Assembly: GCA_004211235.1 (NCBI GenBank)
Contig: SEEY01000019.1
Coordinates: 1-16,669, forward strand
DNA length: 16,669 nt
Reading direction: 5' to 3'
Origin: Rubrivivax sp.
GTDB lineage: Bacteria > Pseudomonadota > Gammaproteobacteria > Burkholderiales > Burkholderiaceae
The translations under genes were made by a program, and so were the position numbers. The notes beneath the pieces were generated by a model, which saw only the letters and a program-made list of their open reading frames with translations, had not been told where the DNA came from and searched no databases. Every line of letters begins with the position of its first letter. Position 1 is the first letter of the stretch. This document shows positions 13,605-16,669 of this stretch, piece after piece.

Positions 13605-13956
13605 GGGCCCTGTGCAGAGACAGGCCGCATCAAGACGACCGGCGCTAACGCGCGCGCATCAGGGGTCGACTCGTTCTGTATCGGACTGCGCAGGCCCTGG
13701 ATAAGCCGGAGCCGCTCCGCCGTCTGGTCGTTCAGCGGTCGATCCACGCAGCAGTGCACTCGCTGCCTGATGTCGGCATCAAGACCCGAGCGTCTCCGTG
13801 TGCCGACACTCTCCGTGCGTCCAGCGGCGCAGCACAGGGCAGAGGCCCAGGTGCCGCGGTGCGCCTTTTACGAATTGGCTGGACTTGCGTCGCAACTCTG
13901 ACGTTGCGTCGAAGGTCGGACGGCCTGCAGTGAACGTTGCGGAGTTACTGCTTCCG

Positions 13957-13968
13957 CGTTGATCAACG
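13957..13968. promoter_or_regulatory. 12-bp perfect palindrome CGTTGATCAACG
   Basis: This unbroken palindrome lies 34-45 bases past the peptidase stop codon. It could be a protein-binding site or the core of a weak terminator hairpin. No second copy was noticed in the window. Confidence 0.35.
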
Positions 13969-14001
13969 GCCCGTCGTCCACGAAAACGGGACGCGGTGTG
14001 A

Positions 14002-15846
14002 CTAAGCCCCGCCTGTCACCTTCGACATGGCATGCGCCGGATGAACGAGCCTGCGCCGTCCATCCGCGCTCGGCTCGGCCGTCTCCTTGATGGTCGCAAT
14101 GACCTGCGCAGGCTTCAGCGAAGGCTTGGCAGCGAGCAGCTTGGCGGCCAGGTTCGTCACGTTGGGCGACGCCATGGAGGTGCCGGAGAAGGCCACGCGC
14201 ATGCCGCCGGGCAGGTAGCTCTCCACCTGGTAGCCGTTGGCGTGGACCGCAACGGTCGGGCCATAGCTGGTGAAGGACGCTTCGTCACCCGCGAGGTCGA
14301 CCGCGCCCACCGTCAGCAGGTTGGGCAGCACGATGCTCGATGGAATGAACTCGCCGAAGCTGGCGTCGGAGTTGCTGTTGCCCGCCGCGGTGACGAACAG
14401 GATCTCCGGTGCGCTGGAGAACGCCTTCGTCAGGCCTTTCTTGTCGATCTCGAACAGCTTGCGCGCGGTGGCTTTGCGCTCCTCGACGTTCTTGCCCATG
14501 CCGCATTTCTCGAGGCCTTCCTCGACGTCCTTCAAGCTGCCGCCCCAGCTCATGTTCACGACCCGCACGTGGTGCTGCTTGAAGTAGTCGACCACGGTTT
14601 GGTAGCTGCGTGCGCCGCGCTCGGCCAGTTCCTCGGTGGGGCAGGGGTCGGGCTGCAGCTTGTAGTCGAAGGAGATGCGCGCGGTGACCAGGCGCGCCCA
14701 AGGGTTGCCCTCCAGCGCGATGCCCGCCACGTGCGTGCCGTGCGAATAGTTGCCGGCCAGGCCCAGGCCTTCCATCGCGGGCTTGAACTCCTCGGGCTTC
14801 AGGCCAGACATGTACTTCTTGACCGCGCCGGCCTCGGGGCTGTCGATGTTGGATTGCAGGTCCGAAAAGCCCTTGGACTGCTGCAGCAGCGCAGGCAACT
14901 TCGCCTGGTAGGCCCCAGGGATCGGGAACAGTTCGCCGGAGGCCCGGCGCGCTTCCAGGTCGAAGGCAATCACCGCCGGCTGGCCCTTGTCGAGCAGCAC
15001 CTGCTTGCCGAACAGGCGGGTGTCGACGCCGCTGTCCCACACCGCCACCACCACCGGCTTGTATGAGCCGGTGGCCGGCAGCGTCACCGAGCGCTCGGCC
15101 CAGATGTCCTCCTTCGCGACCGCGTGCGCGGCCAGGTAACCGCCGTAGGTGTCAACCAGCGTCTGCTTCAGCGGGATCGCGGTCTCCAGGCTGTAGCGCG
15201 CAAAGATCAGGTTGGGCGCGATGTCCGACGACAGGCTGCCGCCGTTCTTGTTCAGCGCGACCTGCAGCACGTCGCGCACGCTGCCCAGCACGCGACCTTC
15301 GCCGGCGAGCTCGGCGCTGGCCTTGAACTGCTTGACGTCGTTGGCAATGACCGCGTAGGGGTAGCTGTCGAGCTCGGCGCGGATGGCTTTGCCCACCGCC
15401 TCGAAGTACGCCGGCGTGTTGATCGCGCCGGTTTGCTTGGCCGCGGCCACCATCGCGCGCAGGCGGATGCCGGACAGCAGCTTGTCGGAGGGCTTCTCCT
15501 CCAACGCTCGCACCTTCTCCGAGGCGGCCAGCGCCGCGTCGTAGTTGCCGAGCAGGAAGTCCAGGGCCATCAGCGCACTGAGCATGCCGCGCTCGGAGGA
15601 CTTGTCGGCAATCTCGTACTTGCCGAGCACGCCTTCCATGTCCGCGCGGATCGGCGCGGCGGTTTGCTTGAACAGGACAGGATCGCGCACCACCTTCTCG
15701 AGCGGCTCTGCGATGCGGTAGCTGAAGCGCGGAATGTCGGCTTCCTTCTCGATGCGCTGCTTCTGCGCAATGGCCGGCATGGCAACGGCCAGCAGGAGGG
15801 CCAGCGCGGTGGGGCGCACGGCGTGGCGCAGGTGAAACGTCGACAT
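14002..15846 (-). CDS. Exported S8 family (subtilisin-like) serine peptidase with unusual N-terminal domain
   Basis: The 614-residue protein begins with a signal peptide (MSTFHLRHAVRPTALALLLA... ending AIAQ at about 28). Residues ~30-250 form a helical domain unlike the usual ~80-residue I9 propeptide. The catalytic domain shows Asp271 in AVWDSGVD, His369 in NYSHGTHVAGIA, oxyanion Asn490 in FVTAAGNSN and Ser557 in FSGTSMASPNV. The complete triad predicts an active endopeptidase in the periplasm or outside. The Asp-His spacing is 98 residues, against about 32 in subtilisin, so an insertion is present. ATG 15846 has GAGGAG at a suitable distance. The frame remains open to 16011, but that part overlaps the SET gene and lacks a signal sequence. 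It follows the SET gene by 34 nt, probably one operon. Confidence 0.93.
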   Translation of the reverse strand: MSTFHLRHAVRPTALALLLAVAMPAIAQKQRIEKEADIPRFSYRIAEPLEKVVRDPVLFKQTAAPIRADMEGVLGKYEIADKSSERGMLSALMALDFLLGNYDAALAASEKVRALEEKPSDKLLSGIRLRAMVAAAKQTGAINTPAYFEAVGKAIRAELDSYPYAVIANDVKQFKASAELAGEGRVLGSVRDVLQVALNKNGGSLSSDIAPNLIFARYSLETAIPLKQTLVDTYGGYLAAHAVAKEDIWAERSVTLPATGSYKPVVVAVWDSGVDTRLFGKQVLLDKGQPAVIAFDLEARRASGELFPIPGAYQAKLPALLQQSKGFSDLQSNIDSPEAGAVKKYMSGLKPEEFKPAMEGLGLAGNYSHGTHVAGIALEGNPWARLVTARISFDYKLQPDPCPTEELAERGARSYQTVVDYFKQHHVRVVNMSWGGSLKDVEEGLEKCGMGKNVEERKATARKLFEIDKKGLTKAFSSAPEILFVTAAGNSNSDASFGEFIPSSIVLPNLLTVGAVDLAGDEASFTSYGPTVAVHANGYQVESYLPGGMRVAFSGTSMASPNVTNLAAKLLAAKPSLKPAQVIATIKETAEPSADGRRRLVHPAHAMSKVTGGA

Positions 15847-15880
15847 GGCGAGGATCTCCTCTGAAATTCGTCTGCGAAGT

Positions 15881-16366
15881 TTAGGCGCCGTGCACGTCCA
15901 TGACCTGCGCGAGTGACTTGCGGCAGCCCTCTGCACTGCAATTGCAAGGGTAGGCGGCCGGCTCTTCAGTGGGATCGATGATGAGCGAATAGTCGAGGAA
16001 GAGTTCTTCACCGGTGGCGATGGCGCGCAACGTCTTGATTCGTACCCCGAGCTCTCCGTTGCGGTGCCAGAACTCCTCGGCGTAGCAGTTGGGTGCGCAA
16101 GAGTGGTTCAGGTGTCGCGTCACGTTGCCCCCAGCGTCTCCGTCGATGAAGCTGCCGTCCGACAGGGCGAACAGGTAGGTCAGGCCATCGTCGCGAGATG
16201 TCAGGGCTTCGTGCGCGCTCAGGCGGCGGCCCTCGTAGTGGCTGAGGATCTGCCCGCTGCGCAACGGAGAGCGTGCAAACAGACCGAGCCCGTGGACCCC
16301 ACTCGCGCGAACTTCAAGGACCTCTGGGTCCGGCGCGCGGCTTTGCTTTGCTGGCGGCTTTTTCAT
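15881..16366 (-). CDS. SET-domain protein (putative lysine methyltransferase)
   Basis: The 161-residue protein has the SET core: VRASGVHGLGLFA (19-31), a TYLFALSDGSFIDGD segment (63-77), the NHSC pseudoknot motif (87-90) and GEELFLDYSL (119-128) with the probable catalytic Tyr126. A post-SET cysteine cluster CNCSAEGC (141-148) follows. These residues predict S-adenosylmethionine-dependent lysine methylation of a protein; the substrate is unknown. The start at ATG 16366 gives a lysine-rich N-terminus (MKKPPAKQ) typical of bacterial members, although no good ribosome site is seen. The frame remains open to 16534, giving a cysteine-rich extension of doubtful reality. The S8 peptidase gene follows 34 nt later. 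Confidence 0.9.
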   Translation of the reverse strand: MKKPPAKQSRAPDPEVLEVRASGVHGLGLFARSPLRSGQILSHYEGRRLSAHEALTSRDDGLTYLFALSDGSFIDGDAGGNVTRHLNHSCAPNCYAEEFWHRNGELGVRIKTLRAIATGEELFLDYSLIIDPTEEPAAYPCNCSAEGCRKSLAQVMDVHGA

Positions 16367-16576
16367 TCGCGGCTCTGTGCAATTTTCGGGCCAGTGGCAG
16401 GCCTGGGACGCGCGCTCCGCCAGTCGCGCGCTGCTGCCATACATACCGCACGTCTGGCGGCGTGAGGGCATTGCGGCGTGCTCTGGACATTCCGCGCATG
16501 GGCGTACCGCGTCGGGACAACGCGTGACGGCCATCGGCCGGTCGGGCAGCCCCTGCAGGCGCGGGTTGCCGAAGAA

Positions 16577-16669
16577 CTACTTGTCCTGCGCCCGCGAGGC
16601 ACCCCGGATGTTCATGGCTGCCAAACAGACCTGCAATGCGATCAGAGCGTAGGCGTGGGCGTAGACGGC
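16577..16669 (-). CDS. C-terminal 30 residues of an unidentified membrane-type protein (partial)
   Basis: A minus-strand frame open at the right edge ends with TAG at 16577-16579. Its residues run from AVYAHAYALIALQVCLAA through MNIRGAS to AQDK. The hydrophobic stretch followed by a short basic/acidic tail looks like the last membrane helix of an integral membrane protein. Too little is present to name a family. It is 210 bases upstream of the SET gene on the same strand, and may or may not be in the same operon. Confidence 0.5.
   Translation of the reverse strand, partial: AVYAHAYALIALQVCLAAMNIRGASRAQDK

Larger units (their letters stand above)
13466..14001. other. 536-base non-coding region with hairpin and palindrome
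   Basis: No frame here has recognisable protein features. The region lies downstream of the S8 peptidase and upstream of the PEP-CTERM gene, both on the minus strand. It should therefore hold the peptidase terminator and the PEP-CTERM promoter. I see a strong hairpin at 13574-13604 and a palindrome at 13957-13968, but no clear -35/-10 pair. The low coding signal could also mean degraded DNA. Confidence 0.5.

Noticed and set aside
13957..13968. FNR/CRP-type site
   Set aside because: TTGAT and ATCAA halves overlap with no 4-bp spacer, so it does not fit that consensus.
14032..15864. Plus-strand open frames (344 and 246 aa) over the S8 peptidase
   Set aside because: Shadow frames; the minus strand carries the catalytic triad and a signal peptide.
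16410..16431. GCGCGC repeats flanking a short spacer
   Set aside because: Simple CG alternation is expected by chance in such GC-rich DNA.
16367..16534. Cysteine-rich N-terminal extension of the SET protein
   Set aside because: The in-frame extension lacks a ribosome site and SET-family similarity; ATG 16366 gives the usual lysine-rich start.
1..16669. tRNA, rRNA, CRISPR arrays, insertion sequences
   Set aside because: No cloverleaf-like sequence, spaced repeat array, transposase or terminal inverted repeat pair was recognised.

Overview
The window is GC-rich chromosomal DNA with dense, often overlapping genes. Protein content (PEP-CTERM-type sorting signal, LuxR-type two-component pair, KaiC-like ATPase, SET methyltransferase) and codon use suggest a betaproteobacterium of the Burkholderiales (Rubrivivax/Leptothrix/Roseateles-like). 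That assignment is an inference from style; no rRNA or tRNA gene is present to settle it.

Layout. (1) 1-3288, minus strand: part of an extracellular contractile injection system (eCIS) operon, in transcription order a DUF4255/Pvc16-like cap protein, an unrecognised 268-aa protein, a tail sheath and a tail tube cut by the left edge. (2) 3289-3654: a divergent control region with an 11-bp-arm inverted repeat, a tandem octamer that reads as TTGACA twice on the eCIS strand, and a further dyad. (3) 3655-7532, plus strand: a 1128-aa fusion of an OmpR/CadC-type winged helix, an nSTAND1-type NTPase, one membrane segment and a helical TPR-like C-terminus, translationally coupled to an unrecognised 164-aa protein. 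(4) 7546-9820, minus strand: a soluble NarL-type histidine kinase, a LuxR-family response regulator and a DUF4239 membrane protein, all with overlapping ends. Two palindromes sharing one octamer lie just upstream. (5) 10121-11946, plus strand: a two-domain KaiC-like ATPase followed by a stand-alone receiver. (6) 12210-13465, minus strand: an exported protein with a PTP-variant PEP-CTERM tail, coupled to a secreted DUF1566 protein. (7) 13466-14001: non-coding, with a strong GC hairpin. (8) 14002-16366, minus strand: a SET-domain methyltransferase followed by an exported S8 (subtilisin-like) peptidase with an unusual N-terminal domain. (9) The right edge holds the last 30 codons of an unidentified minus-strand gene.

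How they may work together (inference). The eCIS genes and the winged-helix/nSTAND1 membrane protein are divergent and share one control region, so the latter is the obvious candidate regulator of the injection system. It would have DNA-binding and NTPase parts in the cytoplasm and a sensory TPR part in the periplasm. The modules to its right are mostly signal-transduction and envelope functions. Nothing in the sequence directly ties them to the eCIS.

The most promising candidate for something undescribed is the eCIS with its NTPase-bearing one-component membrane regulator and the regulator's small coupled partner.
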